Below are positions 37,733 to 45,873 of a stretch of 64,000 bases of DNA, one piece after another. Source of the DNA: an uncultured Pelagibacteraceae bacterium (lineage in GTDB: Bacteria > Pseudomonadota > Alphaproteobacteria > Pelagibacterales > Pelagibacteraceae); NCBI GenBank assembly GCA_902557995.1, contig CACECL010000001.1, positions 62,001-126,000 of the forward strand, written 5' to 3'. Position numbers and translations under genes: made by a program. Each line of letters begins with the position of its first letter. The first letter of the stretch is position 1. Under the pieces are notes generated by a model. It was not told where the DNA came from. It saw only the letters and a program-made list of their open reading frames with translations, and made no database searches.

Positions 37733-38898
37733 GAAACTTTTTTTACTTCAGTATCAAAATCATCTTGGAAGTGAGGCATAACTTTCTCTGTGAAAAGTTT
37801 TATACTTTTCATACAATCTTTATGCTTCACACCTGGAAAATTAGACCAAACTTGTAAATTTTGTAAATTGAGTTCAGATTTTAATTCATGAATTTTATCA
37901 ATTACATATTCGGGTGTTCCAAATAACATGTTTCTTTTATGTAAAAATTCATAATTTAATAAATCTAATTTACCTTTTGTCTCTGGTAATTCTTCACCTG
38001 GATCCATATGATTCCCTAAACCTCTCCAATGGCAAACCCATCTCATATAATTTACCATATGTTCACCAGCCTTCTCTTTTGCTTCTTCCATCGTATCTGC
38101 AACAAACATATCTCTCACAAGTGAAACACCTTCACCAAGTGGTATATTTTTCTTTGTTACTTCTGATCTTTTATTTTTATAAGCTTCAAATTTTGGCTTC
38201 AAAGCTTTTACAGTTGGTATCCACATGATAACATTGATGTTATTTTCAGCGGCCCACTCAATCGATCTAATTCCATCAACCACTTGATGAATTGGAGGAT
38301 GTGGCTGTTGATATGGCTGTGGAACAACACTAATTTTTTTCATAGTACTGTCTTCCATATTCATAAATTCTTCACTAGGAGGACTCATATCATGCTGCCA
38401 GACATAATTTGGCGAAGGATAAGTATAAAATTCTCCTTGATGACTGAAAAATTTTTCACTCCATGCTTTTTTTAATACTTCTAAAGTTTCAGCAAATAAT
38501 CTGAAATTTTTAGCCTGATCTTTTAAATCAGCCTCTTTGTTTAAATTTATTGCTTCTCTACCATAGATTCCTCTTGCTACACCCACTTCAACTCTTCCTT
38601 TAGACAATTGATCTAAGGTAGCAATATCTTCAGCTAATCTAATTGGATTGTGAAAGGTAATAACGTTTGCTGCCTGACCTATTCTAATATTTTTCGTTCT
38701 AGCAGCTGCATCTGCACCCATCATCAATGGATTAGTACAAGATTCCATTCCCTCATGATTAAAGTGATGTTCTGTAAACCAAATTGAATTCCATTTATTT
38801 TGATCACAGTATTCTGTGATTTCTTTAGTCTCATCTAACAACTGATGATAAGGTTTGTGTGTCCAGTTTGTGGTGTTACAAAAATAACCAAATTTCAT
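37729..38898 (-). CDS. LLM-class (luciferase-like) flavin-dependent monooxygenase
   Basis: FMN-dependent oxygenase-fold protein of 389 residues in the bacterial luciferase-like family. Recognisable parts are WFTEHHFNHEGMESCTNPL near residue 41, IRIGQAANVITFHNPIRLAEDIATLD around 72-97 (in part), and LSKGRVEVGVARGIYGREA near 100. I place the start at the ATG behind AAAGGAGG (minus strand, 38910-38903), not at an in-frame codon 42 nt upstream. First gene of the five-gene operon, so probably the initiating oxygenation step. Relatives open pyridine, nitrogen-heterocycle or chelate substrates; light production is not implied. Confidence 0.85.
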   Translation of the reverse strand: MKFGYFCNTTNWTHKPYHQLLDETKEITEYCDQNKWNSIWFTEHHFNHEGMESCTNPLMMGADAAARTKNIRIGQAANVITFHNPIRLAEDIATLDQLSKGRVEVGVARGIYGREAINLNKEADLKDQAKNFRLFAETLEVLKKAWSEKFFSHQGEFYTYPSPNYVWQHDMSPPSEEFMNMEDSTMKKISVVPQPYQQPHPPIHQVVDGIRSIEWAAENNINVIMWIPTVKALKPKFEAYKNKRSEVTKKNIPLGEGVSLVRDMFVADTMEEAKEKAGEHMVNYMRWVCHWRGLGNHMDPGEELPETKGKLDLLNYEFLHKRNMLFGTPEYVIDKIHELKSELNLQNLQVWSNFPGVKHKDCMKSIKLFTEKVMPHFQDDFDTEVKKVS

Positions 38899-38906
38899 AA
38901 AGCCTC

Positions 38907-38999
38907 CTTTAAAAGTTAATTTAAAGACGACCGATCCCACTTTCGTAAATCTATGAATTTATCGACGAGTTATGTATCGCTTTATATCCAAACATTATA
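38907..38999 (-). promoter_or_regulatory. Promoter -10 and hairpin leader of the monooxygenase operon
   Basis: On the minus strand TATAAT (38999-38994) would start a leader of about 90 nt. Its 3' part forms CTTTAAA/TTTAAAG (38926-38920 with 38913-38907), which includes the AAAG of the Shine-Dalgarno. The middle holds a second possible stem (around 38941-38962) and is less AT-rich than its surroundings. A regulated leader is possible; no known class is recognised. Confidence 0.3.
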
Positions 39000-39003
39000 A
39001 TTA

Positions 39004-39972
39004 CTAACGCTGATATTCAATAAATTTCTTTAAAGATTTATTAAGAAATTTTTCATAAATTTCACCGTTATTTTTGAATTTACTACCATTCAAAAATGAT
39101 TTGTTCATTTTGAAATCATAGGAAGGTTCAAAGAAAAAAGGAACAGACAGTCTCTTACTTTTATTCCATAAAACTCTGTGATTTGTTGCTTTAAATTTAC
39201 CTTTGCTTAGAAACTCTAATGCCCTTCCCGTATTTACTACTAAAGCATTTTTGTTGAATGGTACATCATACCATTTTTTGTTTTTTCTATTTTGCACTTG
39301 CAATCCACCTTTTCTATCTTGATAGAGAACTGTAAATATTCCACTATCAACATGTGTTTCACATCCAAGAGCAACCCCATCTTGTTTTGATATTTCCACT
39401 GGTTTTGTTTGGTTAGGGTAATAATTAAATCTTAATGTGCTTAATGTTTTTAATCTTGAAAAAGCTTTACCAGAAATATCAGGATTTTTTTTATTAAGTT
39501 TTATTACACTTTTAAACAATGTCTCACTCAATCTATAAATTTTATCAAAATATTTGTTTAAAATGCTTATTGAGCTTTTATTTAAACATTTCCCTAGATT
39601 AAGATGCTCTATGTATTGATTGTTTAGATTTGACGAATATTTTTTAGTTACCTTTAAATCACCTATATCTAAACCTTCTTTTCCATTTACATCATTAGGA
39701 AAATATCCTCTATATAGATTTTTATTTTTTTTATTCCATTTTTTGGGTGCTAATTTCCTCTTTTTGTTATCTGGTAAATTAAAAAATTTATTTCCCACCC
39801 CACATGTTTTTTTAATTACTTTTAAATTAATTCCATGACCTGTAATTTGAAAAAAACCAACTTTGATACAAGCTCTTTCAATTTCTTTAATTGTTTTAAA
39901 TGCTCTCTGAGTTTCAAAATTATTTTTAATTAGTGAAGATATATTGATGGTTGGTATATATGTTTTAGTCAT
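39004..39972 (-). CDS. Isopenicillin-N-synthase-family Fe(II)/2-oxoglutarate oxygenase
   Basis: Cytoplasmic oxygenase of 322 residues. The N-terminal DIOX_N domain has IERACIKVGFFQITGHGI near residue 30. The 2OG-FeII core has the iron ligands in CETHVDSGIFTVLYQD near 206-220 and in ATNHRVLW near 266, with the cosubstrate Arg in RLSVPFFFEPS near 276. It overlaps the EamA gene upstream by four bases. Family members oxidise diverse small molecules and nucleobases; no substrate can be assigned. Very AT-rich and lysine/asparagine-rich. Confidence 0.85.
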   Translation of the reverse strand: MTKTYIPTINISSLIKNNFETQRAFKTIKEIERACIKVGFFQITGHGINLKVIKKTCGVGNKFFNLPDNKKRKLAPKKWNKKNKNLYRGYFPNDVNGKEGLDIGDLKVTKKYSSNLNNQYIEHLNLGKCLNKSSISILNKYFDKIYRLSETLFKSVIKLNKKNPDISGKAFSRLKTLSTLRFNYYPNQTKPVEISKQDGVALGCETHVDSGIFTVLYQDRKGGLQVQNRKNKKWYDVPFNKNALVVNTGRALEFLSKGKFKATNHRVLWNKSKRLSVPFFFEPSYDFKMNKSFLNGSKFKNNGEIYEKFLNKSLKKFIEYQR

Positions 39973-40922
39973 CTTCTTACTGGTGTTTCTGTTGCAATAT
40001 ATTGATCTCTAGCTTTTTCTCTAAAGTAAATATAAATTCCAGCAGTTATTATACACGCAACTCCAAACAATGTTCTACCAGATGGAATTTCATTAAATAA
40101 AAAATATCCAGGTATCATAGACATTATAATTAATGAATATTCAAACAGAGAAACTACAGAAGGAGAAGCAACAATGTAAGCTGAAAATATACAAAGAAAT
40201 GCAATAGAGGCAACAAAACCAAAAAATAAGATAAATTTCCAAGTATATTCAATATTTGAAAACCATTCTCTAAAAATAAACTGCGTAGTTGGATCAAAGT
40301 CTGAGCTATTTAATTGTCCATTTCCCATGAACAAATAAATCAGACCACATAAAATTAGTGCTATTAAATAAAAATAAAATAATTGAGTATTCACGTCATC
40401 TTTATCAGACGTATATTTTGTTATGGTCATTGATGCTGCGTAAAAAAAAGCACATAATACTGGAAGCAAACTTTTGTATTCAAAGTCAGAAAAGTTTGGG
40501 TCTAGCACAATAAAAACTCCTATGAAACCAAATACAATTGCTGACCATCTTCTTATTCCAATAAATTCTTTCAAAAAAAATTTAGCAAAAATAGATACAA
40601 AAAAAGGACAAGAAAAAAATAAGGCATTTGCAGTTGCTAGTGGCATGTAAGTAAGAGAAATAAAGAAAGCTGAAAACGCTAAAAAGTGAAGAACAACTCT
40701 AATAATTGTCCAAACAGGATAATAAGTTTTTAGTGAAACTTTCTGATTTCTAAATTTTATGTAACTAAAAAGTAAAATAGCTGCAACAAAATATCTTCCA
40801 AAAAAGATTTCATAAAGTGAGGCTTTTTCAAAAATATATTTAATTAAAGAGTCCTGCATCGCAAATAATGTCATTGCAATGATTATTAAAATAATACCTT
40901 TAGAATTATTATCTTTTGTCAT
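39969..40922 (-). CDS. EamA-family (DMT) transporter, tandem copy B
   Basis: Ten-helix membrane transporter of 317 residues with two EamA repeats. The first repeat opens with IAMTLFAMQDSLIKYIFE, and ITLTYMPLATANALFF-like sequence lies near residue 85. It is the downstream member of a tandem pair; both copies share the FAKFFLKEFIGIRRWSA region, an external FIFREWF motif near 216 and the ending REKA(R/Q)(D/N)Q-x-IATE. It overlaps the oxygenase gene by four bases and follows its paralogue with no gap. Confidence 0.85.
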   Translation of the reverse strand: MTKDNNSKGIILIIIAMTLFAMQDSLIKYIFEKASLYEIFFGRYFVAAILLFSYIKFRNQKVSLKTYYPVWTIIRVVLHFLAFSAFFISLTYMPLATANALFFSCPFFVSIFAKFFLKEFIGIRRWSAIVFGFIGVFIVLDPNFSDFEYKSLLPVLCAFFYAASMTITKYTSDKDDVNTQLFYFYLIALILCGLIYLFMGNGQLNSSDFDPTTQFIFREWFSNIEYTWKFILFFGFVASIAFLCIFSAYIVASPSVVSLFEYSLIIMSMIPGYFLFNEIPSGRTLFGVACIITAGIYIYFREKARDQYIATETPVRR

Positions 40923-41873
40923 TTATCTAAGAGGTTTTTCAGTAGCAATAGATTGATTTTGTGCTTTTTCACGCATAAAAATATAAATACCACTTGATAC
41001 TATTATTAAAATTCCAATCACTGTATTTAATGAAGGAATTTCATCAAAATATAACCATCCTACAAGTGGTGACCAAAATAATATTGAATATTCAAAAGGT
41101 GAAACAACAGCTGGAGAAGCTATACTGTAAGCAGTAAATAAAAAAAGAAATGCAAGAGTTGCTGTAACTCCAGTTGCAACCATTAAAAGAATATTAGAGT
41201 TAAAATCAACAAACCATTCCCTAAATATAAATTGAGAAGCTGGATGATCCGAATTGTTATATTGACCATCACCAATAATAAAATAAAAAATTATGCTAAT
41301 AATTATTGCGCCAATATAAAATGTAAATGTTTGTGTATAAACACTATCCTTATCAGATGTTTTTTTAATTATTATCATAGATAATGAGTAACAAAGCGCA
41401 CATAAAATAGGTAATAAGCTTAAATAGTTAAAATTACTAAAATCAGGATTTAATGTTACATAAACTCCAATAAATCCAACAACCACAGCAGACCATCTTC
41501 TTAATCCTATTTCTTCTTTTAAAAACAAATGAGCGAATATTGTAATTAAAAATGGTGTAACAAAAAATAAAGCTGTTGCAGTACCAAGCGGTAATACAGT
41601 CAAAGAAACATAAAAAGAACTGAAACCAAAGAAAAAAAGTATTACACGGGTAAAAGTTAAAAGAGGATATTGGCTTTTAAATACTATTGGTTTTTTTGTA
41701 ATTATTAAAAATAATAAAATAAGCACAAAACTTACCACTGTTCTAATTAAGTAAATTTCATAAAGAGAAACAAAATTATAAATATGCTTCATAATTCCGT
41801 CCTGGACAGAAAAAACTATCATAGCAATCAATATGAAGACTATTCCTTTAGGATTATTGTTTTGAGCGCTCAT
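40923..41873 (-). CDS. EamA-family (DMT) transporter, tandem copy A
   Basis: Transporter of 316 residues, paralogous to the next gene. Matching landmarks are IAMIVFSVQDGIMKHIYN at the N-terminus, LKEEIGLRRWSAVVVGFIGVY near residue 122 and the FIFREWFVDF motif near 217. The common ending RE-K-A-Q-N-Q-S-IATEKPLR shows recent duplication. It is the first gene of a three-gene minus-strand operon and is divergent from the ureohydrolase gene, 63 nt away. Confidence 0.85.
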   Translation of the reverse strand: MSAQNNNPKGIVFILIAMIVFSVQDGIMKHIYNFVSLYEIYLIRTVVSFVLILLFLIITKKPIVFKSQYPLLTFTRVILFFFGFSSFYVSLTVLPLGTATALFFVTPFLITIFAHLFLKEEIGLRRWSAVVVGFIGVYVTLNPDFSNFNYLSLLPILCALCYSLSMIIIKKTSDKDSVYTQTFTFYIGAIIISIIFYFIIGDGQYNNSDHPASQFIFREWFVDFNSNILLMVATGVTATLAFLFLFTAYSIASPAVVSPFEYSILFWSPLVGWLYFDEIPSLNTVIGILIIVSSGIYIFMREKAQNQSIATEKPLR

Positions 41874-41936
41874 TTATGCTCTATATCAAAAAAGAATATG
41901 TTTTAAAATTTATTAAATTTGTGCCATATTTAATTT

Positions 41937-42923
41937 ATGATTTCTGAAGAAGATAAAATAATGATGGAAACCCTATATTGGTGGGGTATTCCAACTTTAT
42001 TTAGGTGCAAAAATGATCCAGATCCTAAGAATTGTGACATTGCACTAGTTGGTGTTCCTCATAGCACAGGAAATGGAACTACAGAAAGAGATCAACATTT
42101 AGGGCCAAGAGCAGTTAGAAATATTTCTGCAATGTTGAGACGATCTCACTTTGATTACAAAATTGATCCTTGGAAAGAAAATAAAATTCACGATTTAGGA
42201 GATGTTCCTTTTCCAGAAGCTAATGATAATGAAAAATGTATAGAGAGAATTTCAGCATTTTATGATCATATTGAACAAGCTGAAAAGCCAGTTGTTTCAA
42301 TTGGTGGAGATCACTCAGTAACTGGTGGAATTGTTCAAAGTTTAGCTAAAAAAAATTCAAAATTAACTAAAGGAAAAAAAATAACATTTCTTCATTTTGA
42401 TGCCCACACAGATTGTTTTGAAAAATTAGATCATTTTTTAGGTGCAAAAAAATCAGCAGCACATTGGGCTTCTTATTTAGTTAAACAAGGGAATGTTGAT
42501 CCACACACAAGTACTCAGATAGGTATAAGAGGAAATCCAAGAACATTAGATTGGTTACAGGCGAGTTACGATATTGGTTATCAAGTAATTACAATGGATG
42601 AATATAGAGAATGGGGTCATGAAAAATGTGTGAAAATGATTTTAGATAGACTAGGTGACAATCCAATTTATGTTACCTTCGATTTAGATTGTTTAGATCC
42701 AACAGTAGCTCCAGGAGTAGCAAATATAGAACCTGCATATAAAGGATTTAATATGGATGAGGCAAGAAAACTTATTCAATGTTTAAAAGGAAAAAATGTT
42801 ATTGGTGGTGATGTTGCTTGTTTAATGCCAACAAAAGATAGTCCAAATCAAATTACAGCAATGGTTGCAGCTTCTATAATGTTTGAAATTATTTGTTTAA
42901 TTTCAGTTTATCGTAACAAGTAA
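41937..42923 (+). CDS. Agmatinase/ureohydrolase-family protein
   Basis: Binuclear manganese hydrolase of 328 residues in the arginase/agmatinase family. All six metal ligands are present: His126 (GGDHS), Asp155, His157 and Asp159 (DAHTD), Asp249 and Asp251 (FDLDCLDP). The agmatinase-like LGPRAVR near residue 55 supports a guanidino substrate, possibly agmatine, guanidinobutyrate or guanidinopropionate; formimidoylglutamate is less likely. The gene is alone on the plus strand. Its stop lies 2 nt from the stop of the convergent GMC gene, with no terminator between. Confidence 0.88.
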   Translation: MISEEDKIMMETLYWWGIPTLFRCKNDPDPKNCDIALVGVPHSTGNGTTERDQHLGPRAVRNISAMLRRSHFDYKIDPWKENKIHDLGDVPFPEANDNEKCIERISAFYDHIEQAEKPVVSIGGDHSVTGGIVQSLAKKNSKLTKGKKITFLHFDAHTDCFEKLDHFLGAKKSAAHWASYLVKQGNVDPHTSTQIGIRGNPRTLDWLQASYDIGYQVITMDEYREWGHEKCVKMILDRLGDNPIYVTFDLDCLDPTVAPGVANIEPAYKGFNMDEARKLIQCLKGKNVIGGDVACLMPTKDSPNQITAMVAASIMFEIICLISVYRNK

Positions 42924-42925
42924 TT

Positions 42926-44506
42926 TTAATTTAAAATAAATTCGGATGCTCTTTCAGCAATCATTAATGTTGGAGCGTTAAGGTTTCCACTTGTAATTTC
43001 AGGCATTACAGACGCATCAACTACTCTTAGATTTTCAACACCATGAACTTTTAGTTTTTGATCTACAACAGCCATATTGTCTACTCCCATTTTTAAAGTA
43101 CAAGATGGGTGGTAAGCAGTCTCAGCTTTAGATCTGATGTATTCTTCGAATACCTTATTAGTTTGGGCATGTTCTCCTGGTCCAATTTCTTTTCCTGCAA
43201 AAGGCTTCAAAGAGTCTTGTCCTAAAATTTTTCTAGCTACATGAATACATTCTATTGTTTGTTTTAAATCATCCTCATGTTCTAGATAATTAAATTGAAT
43301 TTTTGGATAATCATAAGGGTTTGAGCTGTTTAAAGTTATATGACCTCTACTTTTTGGATGGTTTGGACTTGCATGTAACTGGTAACCATGCCTATCTGGA
43401 TCAACTAATCCATGATCGATTACAAAGGCAGGAAAAAAATGAAATTGAATATTTGGATACTCTCTTTCTGGAGACGATTTACAAAATCCTCCAGCTTCCA
43501 AGAAAGAAGTAGAACAAGGACCACTTCTATTCAAAAACCATTGAATTCCAATTCTAACCATATTTAACTTATTAACGTATGAGTATAAGGTGTCTTTAGT
43601 TTTACATTCTTGCTGAACATAAGTTTCTAAGTGATCTTGTAAGTTTTTTCCAACACCCTCTAAGTTATGAACAACATCAATTCCTTTATCTTTTAAGTGT
43701 TGGCTTGGACCAATTCCAGAAAGCATTAGTAATTGCGGTGAATTAATTGCACCTCCACTTAAAATTACTTCTTTATTGGCATAAATCTTTTCGACTTTAT
43801 TTTTTATTTTTACTTCAATTCCAATTGCTTTTTTTCCATCAAAAATAATTCTTTCAACAAAAGCTTCTGTAAATACTTTAAGGTTTTTTCTTTTTTTAGC
43901 AGGATTTAAATAATACTTAGATACACTTGCTCTCTCTCCTTTATGGATAGTAACATCGTACATTCCAAAACCTTCTTGTTCTTTACCATTCATGTCGTTG
44001 TTTATTTTATAACCAGCTTCACCAGCTGAATCGACAAATGCTTTGAATAAAGGGTTTTTATTTTTAGATTGGTTTACTGGAAGTATTCCACTGCCACCCC
44101 GATATTCATTTTCTCCTTCTGACCATGTTTCAATTTTTTTAAAATAGGGAAGAACTTTTTCATAAGACCAATCTTCCAATCCAAATGATGCCCATCTTTG
44201 ATAATCATTCGGATTACCTCTTACGAATACCATTCCATTATGCGCAGAACATCCACCAATCATTTTTCCTCTAGGACAGAATAATCTTCTGTTATGCAAG
44301 TGAGGTTCTGGTTCTGAATAATATTTGTAGTTATACTTTGGATCATGCATTGTGTATAAAATCGCAAGTGGCATGTTGACTTTCCAGATATCACTGGGTT
44401 TCCCAGCTTCAAATATTGCTACATTGTTTTGATCATTTTCTGTTAATCGATTTGCAAGTACACAGCCTGCACTTCCAGCGCCAATGATTAAATAATCGAA
44501 ATTCAT
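42926..44506 (-). CDS. GMC-family FAD oxidoreductase, choline-dehydrogenase-like
   Basis: Flavoprotein of 526 residues, closely resembling BetA over its length. FAD binding is by YLIIGAGSAGCVLANRL (residues 5-21). The GMC signatures are RGKMIGGCSAHNGMVFVRGN near 88-107 and GGAINSPQLLMLSGIGP near 255. The catalytic His is in ETAYHPSCTLKMG near 468 and the conserved Asn is in GNLNAPT near 511. It may oxidise choline or another alcohol carrying a quaternary ammonium group. It is the last gene of an operon with a thioesterase, a TauD-type and an HD oxygenase, overlapping the latter by four bases. The exact substrate is inferred from context. Confidence 0.86.
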   Translation of the reverse strand: MNFDYLIIGAGSAGCVLANRLTENDQNNVAIFEAGKPSDIWKVNMPLAILYTMHDPKYNYKYYSEPEPHLHNRRLFCPRGKMIGGCSAHNGMVFVRGNPNDYQRWASFGLEDWSYEKVLPYFKKIETWSEGENEYRGGSGILPVNQSKNKNPLFKAFVDSAGEAGYKINNDMNGKEQEGFGMYDVTIHKGERASVSKYYLNPAKKRKNLKVFTEAFVERIIFDGKKAIGIEVKIKNKVEKIYANKEVILSGGAINSPQLLMLSGIGPSQHLKDKGIDVVHNLEGVGKNLQDHLETYVQQECKTKDTLYSYVNKLNMVRIGIQWFLNRSGPCSTSFLEAGGFCKSSPEREYPNIQFHFFPAFVIDHGLVDPDRHGYQLHASPNHPKSRGHITLNSSNPYDYPKIQFNYLEHEDDLKQTIECIHVARKILGQDSLKPFAGKEIGPGEHAQTNKVFEEYIRSKAETAYHPSCTLKMGVDNMAVVDQKLKVHGVENLRVVDASVMPEITSGNLNAPTLMIAERASEFILN

Positions 44507-45039
44507 ATAAGTTTTGAACTTAACAACTTTTCATAGTCATGAATAGATTTCATTTTTATGTCAGTTCTTTTAGCGGCTTCGTCAAACTTTCTGACTAGAA
44601 TTGATGGCTTAAAGTAAGATTTATTCTCAAACTTTTTACTTTCTTTGTCATTTAAAACTCCGCCTTGTAATTTGAGGCTTATTTTTGACGCATCTGATAA
44701 AAAATCAAAATATATTTTGTCTCGAGCCAAATAACGTTTAGCCAAAACATGGTATTTAATTGGCTCAACAATTTTTTGTCCAAAAAATTTTTTTAAATAC
44801 TGATATCCAATATTTTCATGCTCTCCATCTAATTTATTTTTAACTAATTCTTCAGGATCTTCTAAAAGAAAATGACCATAGTCATGAAGTAAACATGCAC
44901 AAATTAAATCATCATTACATTTAGCTTTTTCAGCAAGCATTGCTGACTGAATCATATGTTCTGACATAGTTACTTTCTCACCAATGTACAAAGATTTGTT
45001 ATTTATAAAATTTGAAATGATTTTATAAATTATTTTCAT
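44503..45039 (-). CDS. PhnZ/TmpB-like HD-domain diiron oxygenase
   Basis: Protein of 178 residues in the HD superfamily, matching the small mixed-valent diiron oxygenases. Metal ligands expected from PhnZ are all present: His28, His52-Asp53 (LLHDYGHF), His74 (DGEHENIGYQYL), His97 (YHVLAKRYL) and Asp153. Tyr18 and Glu21 (LYIGE) match the Tyr/Glu pair that marks the phosphonate-cleaving subgroup, and Lys101 is kept. PhnZ splits 2-amino-1-hydroxyethylphosphonate to glycine and phosphate; TmpB makes glycine betaine from the trimethyl analogue. It sits directly after a TauD-family gene, as such enzymes pair with a hydroxylase. Cleavage of a C-P or C-C bond is inferred. Confidence 0.75.
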   Translation of the reverse strand: MKIIYKIISNFINNKSLYIGEKVTMSEHMIQSAMLAEKAKCNDDLICACLLHDYGHFLLEDPEELVKNKLDGEHENIGYQYLKKFFGQKIVEPIKYHVLAKRYLARDKIYFDFLSDASKISLKLQGGVLNDKESKKFENKSYFKPSILVRKFDEAAKRTDIKMKSIHDYEKLLSSKLI

Positions 45040-45042
45040 TTA

Positions 45043-45873
45043 TTATTGTGGATGATCCCCTTCAACAGCTATACGATCCATTACTCTTTCAAAACCAAGC
45101 CCTTTATTTGGATAAAAATCAGCAATAGCATAATGCTGAACACTTCTATTATCCCAAATAGCCACTGCATTTTCGGTCCATTTAAATCTACAGGTAAGAT
45201 CTAATCTTGCCTGATGTTCAAATAAATAATTTAATATCTCTTTACTTTCTTCTTTGTCCATACCAACAATTTCTTTTGTGTAAGTCCAATTTACAAAAAG
45301 AATTTTTTTGCCTGTTTCTGGATGAGTTCTTAAAATTGGATGAGTGTTTGAGTATTCATCCATATTTCCATTACTTTGCATTGCTTTATATTTATCAAGG
45401 AAAAACCCACCTCCAAGTGAAGAATGAACTGCTTTTTTATTTTTAATTTTATTTTTTATCTCTTCTTCTAGGGTCTCCCACGCAAGTTCCATGTTTGAGA
45501 AAACAGTATCTCCTCCAACTGGTGGAATTTTAATTGATTTTAAAATTACAGCTTTAGTTGGTTTTTCGTTATAGCTAACATCTGAATGCCAACCTTCACC
45601 CCATTGTGTTTTTTCTTCAGGCTTTTTAATTATTCTTATTATTTCAGGGAATTCACTTAAACCTCTTACATAAGCATGTGTTTCTAATGGTCCAAATTTT
45701 GAAGCTAGAGCAACATGTTGTTCTGATGTCAAAGGTTGATTTCGAAAAAAAATAACTTTGTGTTCTAATAATAAGTTATTTATTTTTTTAAAATTTTCAT
45801 CTGAAACGTCAGTCAAGTCAATTCCACTTATTTCAGCACCCAATGCTCCTGATAATAATTTTATATCAATCAT
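45043..45873 (-). CDS. TauD/TfdA-family Fe(II)/2-oxoglutarate dioxygenase
   Basis: Dioxygenase of 276 residues, the standard TauD length. The iron triad is His96 and Asp98 (WHSDVSY) with His247 (SVQHYAIADF); the 2-oxoglutarate Arg is in GFERVMDR near 263-267. The N-terminal GAEISGIDLTD and FFRNQPLTSEQH are family hallmarks. It overlaps the thioesterase gene by four bases and lies 3 nt before the HD-oxygenase gene. Taurine desulfonation is possible, but pairing with a PhnZ-like HD enzyme suggests alpha-hydroxylation of a substrate that the HD enzyme then cleaves. Confidence 0.88.
   Translation of the reverse strand: MIDIKLLSGALGAEISGIDLTDVSDENFKKINNLLLEHKVIFFRNQPLTSEQHVALASKFGPLETHAYVRGLSEFPEIIRIIKKPEEKTQWGEGWHSDVSYNEKPTKAVILKSIKIPPVGGDTVFSNMELAWETLEEEIKNKIKNKKAVHSSLGGGFFLDKYKAMQSNGNMDEYSNTHPILRTHPETGKKILFVNWTYTKEIVGMDKEESKEILNYLFEHQARLDLTCRFKWTENAVAIWDNRSVQHYAIADFYPNKGLGFERVMDRIAVEGDHPQ

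Noticed and set aside
37729..38898. Bioluminescence gene
   Set aside because: The LLM fold is shared by many monooxygenases. No luxA/luxB pair or lux context is present.
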